Assembly (NCBI RefSeq): GCF_027352905.1
Contig: NZ_DAIEIF010000035.1
Location: forward strand, 36,032-100,031
Length of the DNA: 64,000 nt
Reading direction: 5' to 3'
From: Acidocella sp.
Lineage (GTDB): Bacteria > Pseudomonadota > Alphaproteobacteria > Acetobacterales > Acetobacteraceae
Below are positions 39,505 to 48,080 of the stretch, piece after piece (the stretch's first letter is position 1; the number at the start of each line of letters is the position of its first letter). The notes under the pieces are model-generated. The model searched no databases and had not been told where the DNA came from. It was given only the letters and a program-made list of their open reading frames with translations. A program made the position numbers and the translations under genes.

Positions 39505-40253
39505 CGCGCCAGCATCCCGTTGGTCAGGCAGCTTTCGTCGAAATGGCGGATGATCTGCCGGTCCACCTCGTGCGGCTTGTGCTCCTTGTAATCGATCCGG
39601 GTGATGAGATCGGCGATGACGGCGAGACGGGCGGCTTTCTTGTCATCCGCGCGCACCACCATCCAGGGGGCCGCGGCGCTGTCCGTGCCCAGCAGCATGG
39701 CGTCGCGCGCCTCGGTGTAATCGTCGAAATGCTGGAGGGCCTGCTCGTCGATCGGGCTGATCTTCCATTGCTTCAGCGGGTCCTTGCGCCGCGCCTCCAG
39801 CCGCCTCTTCTGCTCCTCGCGGTCGATATCAAGATAATATTTCACTACCAGGATACCGGATTCGGCCAGCATCCCCTCGAACACCGGCACGGTGCGCATG
39901 AATTCATGATACTGGCTCAAGGTGCAAAAACCCATCACCTTCTCAACCCCGGCGCGGTTGTACCAGGAGCGGTTGAAGAACACCATTTCGCCGGCCGCCG
40001 GCAGATGCCGCACGTAGCGCTGGAAATACCATTGCGTCGTTTCAACATCGGATGGTTTCGGCAGCGCCACGACACGGATGTCGCGCGGGGAGAGATGCTC
40101 GGTGATGCGCTTGATCGTGCCGTCCTTGCCGGCGCCGTCGCGCCCCTCCAGGATCAGCAGCAGCTTCAACCCGGCGGCGATCACATGCCGTTGCAGCTTG
40201 ACGAGTTCTATTTGCAACTGGCGCAGGCGTTTCGCGTAGTCTTCGCTGTTCAT
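39501..40253 (-). CDS. ppk2: Polyphosphate kinase 2 family protein
   Basis: PPK2 transfers phosphate between polyphosphate and nucleotides. This 250-residue one-domain member has Walker A GRDGAGKDGTI (37-47), RHLPAAGEMVFFNRSWYNRAG (Walker B/lid region) and the lid QKRRLEARRKDPLKQWK. The one-domain form with these motifs usually favours NDP phosphorylation, but the class cannot be fixed by eye. It overlaps hisI, so polyphosphate metabolism and histidine synthesis share a transcript. Confidence 0.92.
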   Translation of the reverse strand: MNSEDYAKRLRQLQIELVKLQRHVIAAGLKLLLILEGRDGAGKDGTIKRITEHLSPRDIRVVALPKPSDVETTQWYFQRYVRHLPAAGEMVFFNRSWYNRAGVEKVMGFCTLSQYHEFMRTVPVFEGMLAESGILVVKYYLDIDREEQKRRLEARRKDPLKQWKISPIDEQALQHFDDYTEARDAMLLGTDSAAAPWMVVRADDKKAARLAVIADLITRIDYKEHKPHEVDRQIIRHFDESCLTNGMLAR

Positions 40254-40296
40254 GCCGGCAGCATAGGCCCGCCCCCGGCATCTGGCAAAGCGCGGC

Positions 40297-41055
40297 TCAG
40301 GCCGGGGTGGCCAGCGCCCCGGCGCGCGGTGCTAGCTCCGCCAGGGGGCGCCACTGACCGCCGCGCAGAACCTCGCTGGGGTGGAAATGGGCTTTATAGC
40401 TCATCTTGCGGCTGTCCTCGACCCAATAGCCGAGATAGACATGGTCGAGTCCCAGTTCCACGGCCCGGCGCGCCAGCCAGATGATCGCGTAGCTCCCCAG
40501 CGAGCGCGGGTTCAGCTCCGGCTCGAAGAAGCTGTACACCGCGGAGAGTCCGTCGTTCAGACGGTCGGTCAGGCACGCCCCGATGAGCCGCCCGCCGGGC
40601 AGGCGGAACTCCACCAGGGAGGTCTCGATCGGCGTATCCTCGACCATGGCCCGGTAATCGTAAAAACTCATGGTGGACATGTCGCCCTCGCCATGGCGGG
40701 CGCGCTGATAGGCCTGGAACAGCGCGTATTGTTCCGCCGTGGCGCGCGGCGGCATCTCCCGCGCCAGCAAATCGGCGTTGCGGCGCTCGATCCGGCGCTG
40801 GGTGCGATCCGGCTTAAATTCCCGCGCCCGGATGCGGATGGGCAGGCAGGCGTTGCAGCCGGGGCAGACCGGCGCATAGGCGATGTTGTGGCTGCGCCGG
40901 AACCCCCCGCGCGAGAGCCGGTCATGCAGCGTTTCCGCATGCACGCCGGAGAGTTCCGTCACCACCTTGCGTTCGGTCCGCCCCGGCACATAGGGGCAGG
41001 GCAGGGGGGTGGTGGTATAGAAGAATTGCGGTCTCCGGGCGGGCTTGAAGCTCAT
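40297..41055 (-). CDS. bpt: Aspartate/glutamate leucyltransferase (Bpt)
   Basis: Bpt adds leucine from Leu-tRNA to proteins with N-terminal Asp or Glu, making them ClpAP substrates. The N-terminal part has FYTTTPLPCPYVPGRTERKV and the cysteine-rich YAPVCPGCNACLPIRI. The C-terminal acetyltransferase-like domain has SAVYSFFEPELNPRSLG and YLGYWVEDSRKMSYKAHF. ATG 41055 (MSFKPARRP) gives 252 residues; an upstream extension to 41151 is not conserved. It lies 34 bases from the RDD gene, same strand. Confidence 0.93.
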   Translation of the reverse strand: MSFKPARRPQFFYTTTPLPCPYVPGRTERKVVTELSGVHAETLHDRLSRGGFRRSHNIAYAPVCPGCNACLPIRIRAREFKPDRTQRRIERRNADLLAREMPPRATAEQYALFQAYQRARHGEGDMSTMSFYDYRAMVEDTPIETSLVEFRLPGGRLIGACLTDRLNDGLSAVYSFFEPELNPRSLGSYAIIWLARRAVELGLDHVYLGYWVEDSRKMSYKAHFHPSEVLRGGQWRPLAELAPRAGALATPA

Positions 41056-41089
41056 CTGGCCTCGATGTTTGGGCGGCGGGCGCGCCGCG

Positions 41090-41554
41090 TCAATAAAAAA
41101 CCGGCGCGGCCCGCACGAGCACGAGGCCGGAAAGCAGATCGTGCCCGGCACGGTGGCGGGGGTTGAAGAAGACCAGCAGAAAGGGCAGCCCCGCCAGGGC
41201 GTAGCTCAGCCACATCAGCAGCGACCAGACCAGGGCCTGGGCCATGGTGGGGGGCGCCAAACCCGCATCCTGCCGCACCGCCAGCCCGGCCAGGCGCTGG
41301 CCGGGGGTGGCGCCGGTGCCGCCAACCAGCAGCGTGTAATAGACCAGCGGCAGCCATGGCAGGATATGAAAGGCGAGCCAGCCGAAGCCCAGGGTCAGGA
41401 CGCCAAAAATGGCAATGGCCACGATCAGCGCCCAGCCGAACAGCGCCATGCCGATTATGTCCAGCAGCCAGGCGATGCAGCGGCGGAGAATGACCCCCTG
41501 GAACAGGGCGTCCTCCGGCGGCGGGGACGGGGGATAATACAGCATCTGGCTCAT
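41090..41554 (-). CDS. RDD family membrane protein
   Basis: This 154-residue membrane protein has the RDD signature in helix 1 (RRCIAWLLDIIGMALFGWAL), a second span, the LVGGTGATPGQRLAGLAV loop and a last span (MWLSYALAGLPFLLVFF). Function of the family is mostly unknown, sometimes linked to ion exchange. ATG 41554 was chosen; the frame is open upstream but is antisense to the hydrolase. It precedes bpt on the same strand and is divergent from the hydrolase. Confidence 0.85.
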   Translation of the reverse strand: MSQMLYYPPSPPPEDALFQGVILRRCIAWLLDIIGMALFGWALIVAIAIFGVLTLGFGWLAFHILPWLPLVYYTLLVGGTGATPGQRLAGLAVRQDAGLAPPTMAQALVWSLLMWLSYALAGLPFLLVFFNPRHRAGHDLLSGLVLVRAAPVFY

Positions 41555-41674
41555 GGCCGCGAATCTGCCCCCGTTCCCGGCCCCAGCGCAAGAGCGGCGC
41601 GGCTGGTTGTGAGGCCGGGTGGCATCCTTTATGGCCAGAAGCGGAATTTCAGCACAAGCGGAAAGGAGCCTTTC

Positions 41675-42526
41675 ATGCCGCGGGCGGGTTCGGTCAATTA
41701 TCTCTTTGGCACGCGTTTTTACAAAATGGCTTATGCCGAGTTCGGCAATCCGGCCGCCCCGCCCGTGGTCTGCGTCCACGGGCTCACCCGCACCGGCCGG
41801 GATTTCGACCCGCTGGCCGAGGCTCTGTCCGACCGTTTCCACGTCATCTGCCCCGACCTGCCGGGGCGCGGCAAATCCGAGTGGCTGGCGGATGGTCTCG
41901 CCTATCAGCCGCCCACCTATGTGGTGGCGCTCGCCCATCTCCTGGCGCAAATCAACAGGCCCGTCGCCTGGATCGGCACCTCGCTGGGCGGTATCTGCGG
42001 GATGATGATCGCCGCCGCCCAGAACACCCCCGTCACCCGGCTGGTGCTCAACGATATCGGTCCCTTCATCCCCGGCGGCGCTCTCGCCCGCATCCGCGAT
42101 TATATGTCCTCCGCCCCGGAGCGTTTCCCCACGATGGCGGCGCTCACGGATCATATCCGCCAGGTGCACGCGCCGTTCGGCAAGCTCTCGGATGAGCAAT
42201 GGGAGCATCTGGCCCGCTATTCCGCCCGTCCGGTGCCAGACCCGGCGGGGCAGGGCGGGTTCGCCCTGCATTACGACCCGAAAATCATCGAGCCGATGCG
42301 CGCGGCGGTGCCGATGGATGTGGATATGTGGCCGCTCTGGGGCATGATCCACCTGCCGCGCCTGGTGATTCGCGGCGCCCATAGCGATCTGCTGCTGCCG
42401 GACACCTATGAGCGGATGCTGAAGGAGGGTGCGGAGGGCTACGTGGTGGCGGATGCGGGTCACGCCCCGGCGTTGATGGATTACGAGAGCCAGGCGCGCA
42501 TCAAGGCGTTTCTGCTCGCCGGGTGA
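41675..42526 (+). CDS. Alpha/beta hydrolase
   Basis: This is an alpha/beta-hydrolase fold of 283 residues. It has the oxyanion region VCVHGLTRTGRDFD, the nucleophile elbow GTSLGG (Ser), an acid in the RGAHSDLLLP region and the histidine in DAGHAPALMD. Substrate unknown; haloalkane or C-C bond hydrolases are similar. ATG 41675 follows AAAGGAG. It stands alone before the YihY gene. Confidence 0.85.
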   Translation: MPRAGSVNYLFGTRFYKMAYAEFGNPAAPPVVCVHGLTRTGRDFDPLAEALSDRFHVICPDLPGRGKSEWLADGLAYQPPTYVVALAHLLAQINRPVAWIGTSLGGICGMMIAAAQNTPVTRLVLNDIGPFIPGGALARIRDYMSSAPERFPTMAALTDHIRQVHAPFGKLSDEQWEHLARYSARPVPDPAGQGGFALHYDPKIIEPMRAAVPMDVDMWPLWGMIHLPRLVIRGAHSDLLLPDTYERMLKEGAEGYVVADAGHAPALMDYESQARIKAFLLAG

Positions 42527-42590
42527 GGCGCATAACAGTGCGGTTACGTTATCGTTTACGCCGATTGATTGGCGGGCATGAATCCCTCAA

Positions 42591-43463
42591 TTGGAAAGGA
42601 TGCTGGCCAAGCTGTTCGACCGCGCCCACGCCCCGCTGCTCAAACGGGCATTCGTTTCGGCCTTTCAGGAAGCGGCCTCGCAACGCGTCTCGCTGGTGGC
42701 GGCGGGCTGCGCCTTTTATGCCACCTTGGCGCTGTTCCCCACCATTACCATGCTCATTTCGCTCTACGGGCTGGTCTTCAACCCGGATACGGTGCAGCCG
42801 CAGCTCCATTACCTGCGCGGCTTCATGCCGCCGGATGTCTATAATCTCATCTCCCAGCGTATCCAAAGTCTCGTCTCCCAGCCTGCCAAAGGGCTGGGCC
42901 TGTCCTTTGCCGTCTCCCTCGCCTTGTCGCTCTGGTCCTCCTCCACCGGCACCAAATCCGTGCTGAACGCCCTCACCCTCGCCTACCGGGAGGAGGAGAC
43001 GCGCGACATGATCCGTTTTCAGATCGTCTCCCTCGCCATGACCCTGGTCGCGGTGATCGGCGTCATCCTCGCCATCGGTTTCCTCGTGTTTCTGCCCATC
43101 GCGCTCGCCTTTCTCGGCCTGCCGTCCAGCATGCAGTTTCTCGCCGGGCTCATCAGCTTCGCCACGCTCGTCGGTTTCGTCATCGGAGCGCTGGGGCTGC
43201 TCTACCGGTTCGGCCCGGCGGGCAATGACCGGATTTTCTACGCCCCCGGGGCGGCCATCGCCACCGTGGCCTGGATGGCGGCGAGCTGGGCCTTCGGGTT
43301 TTATGTCGGCCATTTCGCCGCCTACAGCGCCACCTATGGCCCGCTCGCCACCCTCATCGGCCTGATGATGTGGTTCTACATCACGGCCTATGTCGTCTTG
43401 TTCGGCGCGGAGTTCAACGCGGCGCTGGACCGCGAATGGCTGATGGCCATGGATGGCGGCTAA
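42591..43463 (+). CDS. YihY/BrkB family inner-membrane protein
   Basis: This 290-residue polytopic membrane protein has the family features AAGCAFYATLALFPTITMLI, SLWSSSTGTKSVLNALTLAY and AYSATYGPLATLIGLMMWFY. About six spans are visible. The family role is not settled (envelope-related). The start is TTG 42591 or ATG 42600. It precedes the DUF374-waaA-lpxK-lpxL operon by 42 bases and may be its first gene. Confidence 0.85.
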   Translation: MERMLAKLFDRAHAPLLKRAFVSAFQEAASQRVSLVAAGCAFYATLALFPTITMLISLYGLVFNPDTVQPQLHYLRGFMPPDVYNLISQRIQSLVSQPAKGLGLSFAVSLALSLWSSSTGTKSVLNALTLAYREEETRDMIRFQIVSLAMTLVAVIGVILAIGFLVFLPIALAFLGLPSSMQFLAGLISFATLVGFVIGALGLLYRFGPAGNDRIFYAPGAAIATVAWMAASWAFGFYVGHFAAYSATYGPLATLIGLMMWFYITAYVVLFGAEFNAALDREWLMAMDGG

Positions 43464-43505
43464 AGGCGGCTGGCCCCCATAAGCGGTTGGTGCTACCCGC
43501 GCCGG

Positions 43506-44180
43506 GTGGCCTCCTTCCTCAAATCCGCGCCCATCCAGGCGGCCGCGGCCCGCGCCCTCGCCTGGTATATCCACACGGCCTTGCGTTTGCAGGCCGGCCC
43601 GCGCATCGCGGGGCGGGAAAATCTCCTCCTGCTGGCGCGGGGCGCGCCGATGATCGCCGCCTTCTGGCACGAAACGCTGCCCTGCATGCAGCTGCTCTGG
43701 CGGGAGGCGAGGCGCGTGGGCATGACCCGCCCGGCATCGGTGCTGGCCAGCCGCCACCGGGATGGCCAGCTCATCGGCAACATCGCGCGCGGCCTCGGCA
43801 TGGGGGTGGTCTCGGGGTCCAGCACGCGCGGCGGCGCGGCGGGCACGCGCGAGCTGGTGCGCGTGCTTGAGGGCGGCGGCCATATCGGCATCACCCCGGA
43901 TGGCCCGCGCGGGCCGGCCCGCCGCGCTGCCCCCGGAGTCGCCGCCTTGGCCGGGCTGACCGGCGCGCGCATTCTGCCCTGCGCCGCCGCCGCCAGCCGC
44001 TTCGTCACTTTGTGGCAAAGCTGGGACCAGATGCGGGTGCCGCTGCCCTTCGGGCGCGTCGCTCTGGTCTGCGGCCCGCCCATCGCGGTGCCGCGCCAGG
44101 GCTGGCGGTCAGCGCTGCCAGAGATCGAGGCGGCGCTCGACGCGGCGCGGGCCCGGGCCTGGCTGGAGGTGCGTGAATGA
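43506..44180 (+). CDS. DUF374 lysophospholipid acyltransferase-like protein
   Basis: This 224-residue protein belongs to the DUF374 group, related to the PlsC/LPLAT acyltransferases. It has FWHETLPCMQLLWR in the place of the HxxxxD region, ASRHRDGQLIGNIARGLGM and GITPDGPRGPARRAAPG. The N-terminal helix may anchor it to the membrane. In alphaproteobacteria this gene usually precedes waaA, as here, with a 4-base overlap, so an envelope lipid role is likely. GTG start. Confidence 0.82.
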   Translation: MASFLKSAPIQAAAARALAWYIHTALRLQAGPRIAGRENLLLLARGAPMIAAFWHETLPCMQLLWREARRVGMTRPASVLASRHRDGQLIGNIARGLGMGVVSGSSTRGGAAGTRELVRVLEGGGHIGITPDGPRGPARRAAPGVAALAGLTGARILPCAAAASRFVTLWQSWDQMRVPLPFGRVALVCGPPIAVPRQGWRSALPEIEAALDAARARAWLEVRE

Positions 44181-45412
44181 GGCTGACGCTCTATGGCGGC
44201 GCGGCCTCTCTGGCCGCTCCCGCCCTGCGGCGGATGCTGCGGCGGCGCGCGGCGCGCGGCAAGGAGGACCCGGCCCGGCTCAAGGAGCGGGAGGGCCATG
44301 CCAGCCTCGCCCGCCCGCCCGGCCCGCTGGTCTGGGTCCATGCCGCCAGTGTCGGCGAGACGATGTCCGCCTTGCCTCTGCTCGCCCGTCTCGCCGCGCA
44401 TGGGCCGGTTCTGCTCACCACCGGCACGCTCACCTCCGCCCGGCTGGCGGCGGCGCGGCTGCCGGCGGGGGCGCTGCACCAATTCGCCCCGCTGGACGTG
44501 CCGGGCTGGGCGGCGCGGTTTCTTGATCATTGGCGGCCGGCGAGAGCGGTGTTTCTCGAAAGCGAGATCTGGCCCAACCTGCTGCGCGCCTGCGATGCGC
44601 GGGGCATTTCCCGTTTTCTTCTCAACGGCCGTATCTCCGCCGCCTCGGCCCGCAACTGGCGCCGCGCCGCCCCCGGCCCGGCGCGGGCGCTGCTGCGCGG
44701 CTTCGCCGCCCTGCACGCCCAATCGGCAGAGGACGCCGCCCGCTTCCGCGCCCTCGGCGCGGAGAGGGTGCTGGAATGGGGCAATCTCAAATTCGCCGCC
44801 GCGCCGCTGCCCTGCGATGACGCCGCCTTGGCCCGCCTCGCCGCCGCTCTGCCGCAACCGGCCTGGCTGGCGGCCAGCACCCATCCCGGCGAGGAGGCGC
44901 TCATCCACGCCGCCCATCAGGCGCTGGCGGCTGAATTTCCAGGGCTGGTGACCCTGCTTGCCCCCCGCCATCCGGAGCGCGGGGCGGAGGTCGCGGCTTT
45001 ATGCGGGGCCGCGCCCCGCCGCGCCCTCGGCCAGCCGCCTCAGCCTGGGCGCGTCTATGTCGCGGACACGCTGGGGGAGCTCGGGCTGCTCTTCCGCGCC
45101 ACCCCTTTCGCCTTCATCGGCAATTCCCTCGCGGGGTCAGGCGGCCATAATATCGTCGAGCCCGCCCTGCTCGGCCGGGCGGTGATTTGCGGCCCGCATA
45201 TCGAGAATTTCGCCGAGGCCGCCGCCCGGCTGCACGCGGCGGGAGCACTCGTCCAGGTCGCGGATACGCGGGGGCTGGTCCAGGCGGCGCGGGCCTGGCT
45301 GGCGGAGCCGGAGGCGGCGCGGCAGGCGGGGCAGCGGGCGGCGGCGGCCTTTCCTGATTCGCAACGGTTGCCGGATCGTCTCGCAAGGCTCATTTTAGAG
45401 CCGCCGCCATGA
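44177..45412 (+). CDS. waaA: 3-deoxy-D-manno-octulosonic acid transferase (Kdo transferase)
   Basis: WaaA transfers Kdo from CMP-Kdo to lipid IVA. It is a GT30 GT-B protein of 411 residues with an N-terminal anchor, LVWVHAASVGETMSALPLL (with the catalytic Glu), FLESEIWPNLLRAC and the C-terminal GNSLAGSGGHNIVEPALLG. It overlaps both the DUF374 gene and lpxK by 4 bases, a tightly coupled arrangement. How many Kdo residues it adds cannot be read from sequence. Confidence 0.95.
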   Translation: MRLTLYGGAASLAAPALRRMLRRRAARGKEDPARLKEREGHASLARPPGPLVWVHAASVGETMSALPLLARLAAHGPVLLTTGTLTSARLAAARLPAGALHQFAPLDVPGWAARFLDHWRPARAVFLESEIWPNLLRACDARGISRFLLNGRISAASARNWRRAAPGPARALLRGFAALHAQSAEDAARFRALGAERVLEWGNLKFAAAPLPCDDAALARLAAALPQPAWLAASTHPGEEALIHAAHQALAAEFPGLVTLLAPRHPERGAEVAALCGAAPRRALGQPPQPGRVYVADTLGELGLLFRATPFAFIGNSLAGSGGHNIVEPALLGRAVICGPHIENFAEAAARLHAAGALVQVADTRGLVQAARAWLAEPEAARQAGQRAAAAFPDSQRLPDRLARLILEPPP

Positions 45413-46353
45413 AAGCCCCGGAATTCTGGACCCGCCGCGGTCCCGCCGCCCAGTTGCTCAGGCCCTTCGGCCTCGCCACCCGCCTCGCCACCGCGCGGCG
45501 GATGAGGCGGGCTGGCGTCTCCATCGGCATCCGCACCATCTGCGTCGGCAATGCCGGGGTGGGGGGCGCGGGCAAGACCATCGTGGCGCTGGATGTGCTG
45601 AGCCGCCTGCCCGGCCGGCCCTTCGCCCTCACCCGGGGGTATGGCGGCGCGCTAACCGGGCCGGTGCAGGTCGAGCCCGGCATCCATTCCGCCCAGGAGG
45701 TGGGTGATGAGGCGCTGCTGCTGGCCGAGGCCGCGCCCACCATCCTGGCCCGCGACCGCGCCGCCGGGGCGCGGCTGGCCCTGGCGGAGGGAGCCACCGC
45801 CATCGTCATGGATGACGGATTGCAGAACCCCGCCTTGCGCAAGGACGTCTCCCTGCTGGTCATCGATGGCGGCTATGGCTTCGGCAACGGGTTGCTGCTT
45901 CCCGCCGGGCCGCTGCGCGAGCCTGCGGCGGCGGCGGCGCGGCGCTGCGAGGCGGCGGTGCTCATCGGCAATGACGAGACGGGCGCGCTCGCCTTGCTGC
46001 CACCCGGCCTGCCCGTGCTGCGCGCCGCCCTGCTGCCGGAATGCGTGGAGCCGCTCGGGCGGCGGCCGGTCATCGCCTTCGCCGGCATCGGCAGGCCGGA
46101 AAAATTCTTCCGCTCGGTCATCTCGCTGGGGGCGGAGCTGGTGAGCAGCCACGCCTATCCCGACCATCACGTCTACGCGGCGCGGGAGGTCTTCGCCCTG
46201 CTGGCCGAGGCGGCGAATACCGGCGCGCGGCTCGTCACCACCGCCAAGGATTTCGTCAAGCTGCCGCCCAGCCTGCGCGCCGCCAGCCTGGTGGTGCATG
46301 CCCGGCTGTTCTGGGAGGATGAGGCGGCGCTGGAGGCCGTGCTCAACGCATGA
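45409..46353 (+). CDS. lpxK: Tetraacyldisaccharide 4'-kinase
   Basis: LpxK phosphorylates the 4' position of the lipid A precursor. It has a membrane-facing N-terminus, Walker A CVGNAGVGGAGKT, TRGYGG, GDEALLLAE, the metal-binding MDDGLQNP and the C-terminal AYPDHHVYAAREV. Length is 314 residues. It starts inside waaA (ATGA) and ends inside lpxL (4-base overlap), so lipid A phosphorylation, Kdo addition and late acylation are translated together. Confidence 0.95.
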   Translation: MKAPEFWTRRGPAAQLLRPFGLATRLATARRMRRAGVSIGIRTICVGNAGVGGAGKTIVALDVLSRLPGRPFALTRGYGGALTGPVQVEPGIHSAQEVGDEALLLAEAAPTILARDRAAGARLALAEGATAIVMDDGLQNPALRKDVSLLVIDGGYGFGNGLLLPAGPLREPAAAAARRCEAAVLIGNDETGALALLPPGLPVLRAALLPECVEPLGRRPVIAFAGIGRPEKFFRSVISLGAELVSSHAYPDHHVYAAREVFALLAEAANTGARLVTTAKDFVKLPPSLRAASLVVHARLFWEDEAALEAVLNA

Positions 46354-47264
46354 CCGCGCCGCGCCCTTCTTACGGCCAGCGGGCGGAGGCGGCGCTGGTG
46401 GCGGGGCTGATCCGCCTGCTCTCCCGTTTCTCGCCCACCGGCGCGGCGCGGCTCGGCAAAGCGGTGGCGGGCACGCTCGGCCCGCTGCTGCCGGTGTCGC
46501 GGGTGGCAATCCGCAATCTGCGCCTCGCCATGCCGGAGCTGGACGCGCCGGCGCGGCGGCGCATCATGCGCGAGGCGTGGGAAAACCTCGGACAGACCGC
46601 CGGCGAGCTTGTGCGGCTCGGCGATCTGCATGAGATCCCGGAGGGCGCGCCCGGCCCCGGCTACGCGGTGATAGGCTGGGAGGAGAATGTCGCCCCGCTG
46701 CTCAGCCCCGGCAAGCCGATCATTTTCTTCACCGCCCATATGGGCAATTGGGAGGTGCTGCCCCCCTCGGCCTATGCCCGGGGCGTCGATGTCGGCTTCA
46801 TGTACCGCGCCGCCTCCAACCCGCTCGTCAACCAGATGATTCTCCGCCTGCGCGAGGCGAATTTCCAGCGCAAGGTGACGATGTTCCCCAAGGGCGCCAG
46901 CGGCGCCCGCGCCGCCTATGGCTGGATGCGCCAGGGCGGCGCGCTCGGCCTGCTGGTGGACCAGAAGCTGGATACCGGGCTGCTGGTGCCGTTTTTCGGC
47001 AAGCCGGCCAAAACCATGGACGCCCTGGCCAATTTCGCCCTCAAATTCCGCTGCCCGGTCTTTCCCGTCTATTCCGAGCGGCTCGGCCCCGCCCATTTGC
47101 GGCTGATCTACGAACCGGCGCTGCCCTTGCCGGATTCGGGCGACAAGCAGGCGGACGCCGTGGCGCTGACCACGGCGATGAACGGGAGGGTGGAGAGCTG
47201 GATCCGCCGCCAGCCCGGCTCCTGGCTCTGGCTGCACCGCCGCTGGCCGAAGGGCGCGGCCTGA
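46350..47264 (+). CDS. lpxL: Lipid A late acyltransferase (LpxL/HtrB family)
   Basis: This membrane enzyme adds a secondary acyl chain to Kdo-lipid A. It has the catalytic-region FFTAHMGNWEVLPP (HxxxxE-type motif of the family), FMYRAASNPLVN and GALGLLVDQKLDTGLLVPFF. Length is 304 residues. It is the only late acyltransferase in the window and ends the envelope operon; LpxL or LpxM specificity cannot be assigned. The SDR gene that follows is on the other strand. Confidence 0.88.
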   Translation: MTAPRPSYGQRAEAALVAGLIRLLSRFSPTGAARLGKAVAGTLGPLLPVSRVAIRNLRLAMPELDAPARRRIMREAWENLGQTAGELVRLGDLHEIPEGAPGPGYAVIGWEENVAPLLSPGKPIIFFTAHMGNWEVLPPSAYARGVDVGFMYRAASNPLVNQMILRLREANFQRKVTMFPKGASGARAAYGWMRQGGALGLLVDQKLDTGLLVPFFGKPAKTMDALANFALKFRCPVFPVYSERLGPAHLRLIYEPALPLPDSGDKQADAVALTTAMNGRVESWIRRQPGSWLWLHRRWPKGAA

Positions 47265-47270
47265 CTGGCC

Positions 47271-47963
47271 TTACTCCAGATAGATCATTTTCCGCGTCAT
47301 GCCGCCATCGGCGATGAATTCGGCCCCGGTGATGAACCCCGCCTCGGGGCTGAGCAGATAGGCGGCGAGGCTGGCGATATCGCGCGGCTGGCCGACCCGC
47401 CCGGCCGGATGCTGGGCATGGTCTTGCGGGCGCACCGGGTCATGCCCGGTATCGATCCAGCCGGGCGAGATGCAATTCACCCGCACCAGCGGCCCCAGGC
47501 TGATGGCGAGGGCATGGGTGAGCGCCAGGAGGCCGCCCTTGGAGGCGGCATAGGATTCCGTGTCCGGCTCCGACATATGCGCCCGGGTGGAGGCGATGGT
47601 CACCACCGCTCCCCTCGCGGCGCGCAACATCGCCAGCCCGGCCCGCACCAGCAGAAACGCGCTGGTGAGGTTGGTGGCGAGCACGCTGTGCCATTCCTCC
47701 GGCGTTAGATCCTCGATCGGCTTGCGGATCATGAAACCGGCATTGCAGACCATGCCATCAAGCCGCCCCTCGATCGTCTCTATCCCGGTCATCAGGCTGG
47801 CAACCTGCAGCGGGCAGGAGACATCGCACATCACCGCCCGGGCGGGGCTCGCCTCCGGCTTCACCTTATCGGCCACCACCACCCGGTGCCCGTCCCGGTG
47901 CAGCCGCGCCGCGATCTCCGCGCCAATGCCCCGCGCCCCGCCGCTGACCAGATACACGCCCAT
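47271..47963 (-). CDS. Short-chain dehydrogenase/reductase
   Basis: This classical SDR of 230 residues has the cofactor motif SGGARGIG, NAGF, the catalytic Ser in IASTRAHM, YAASKGG and the ending GGMTRKMIYLE, which is the ending typical of PteR/YgfF-like SDRs. ADKV after the second strand suggests an acid at the cofactor site and NADH use. ATG 47963 (MGVYLVSGG) has a G-rich region upstream. Substrate unknown. Confidence 0.85.
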   Translation of the reverse strand: MGVYLVSGGARGIGAEIAARLHRDGHRVVVADKVKPEASPARAVMCDVSCPLQVASLMTGIETIEGRLDGMVCNAGFMIRKPIEDLTPEEWHSVLATNLTSAFLLVRAGLAMLRAARGAVVTIASTRAHMSEPDTESYAASKGGLLALTHALAISLGPLVRVNCISPGWIDTGHDPVRPQDHAQHPAGRVGQPRDIASLAAYLLSPEAGFITGAEFIADGGMTRKMIYLE

Positions 47964-48080
47964 TCCCAACCCCCTTTTCTTCCCACCAGGCCAAACCGCC
48001 GCGCGCCAGCCGCGCGGTGCTGGGAAAGTTAAGGAAGGAGAGACGGCCTTTTTAGGGCGGGAGGAAGAAAAGAGGAGGCC

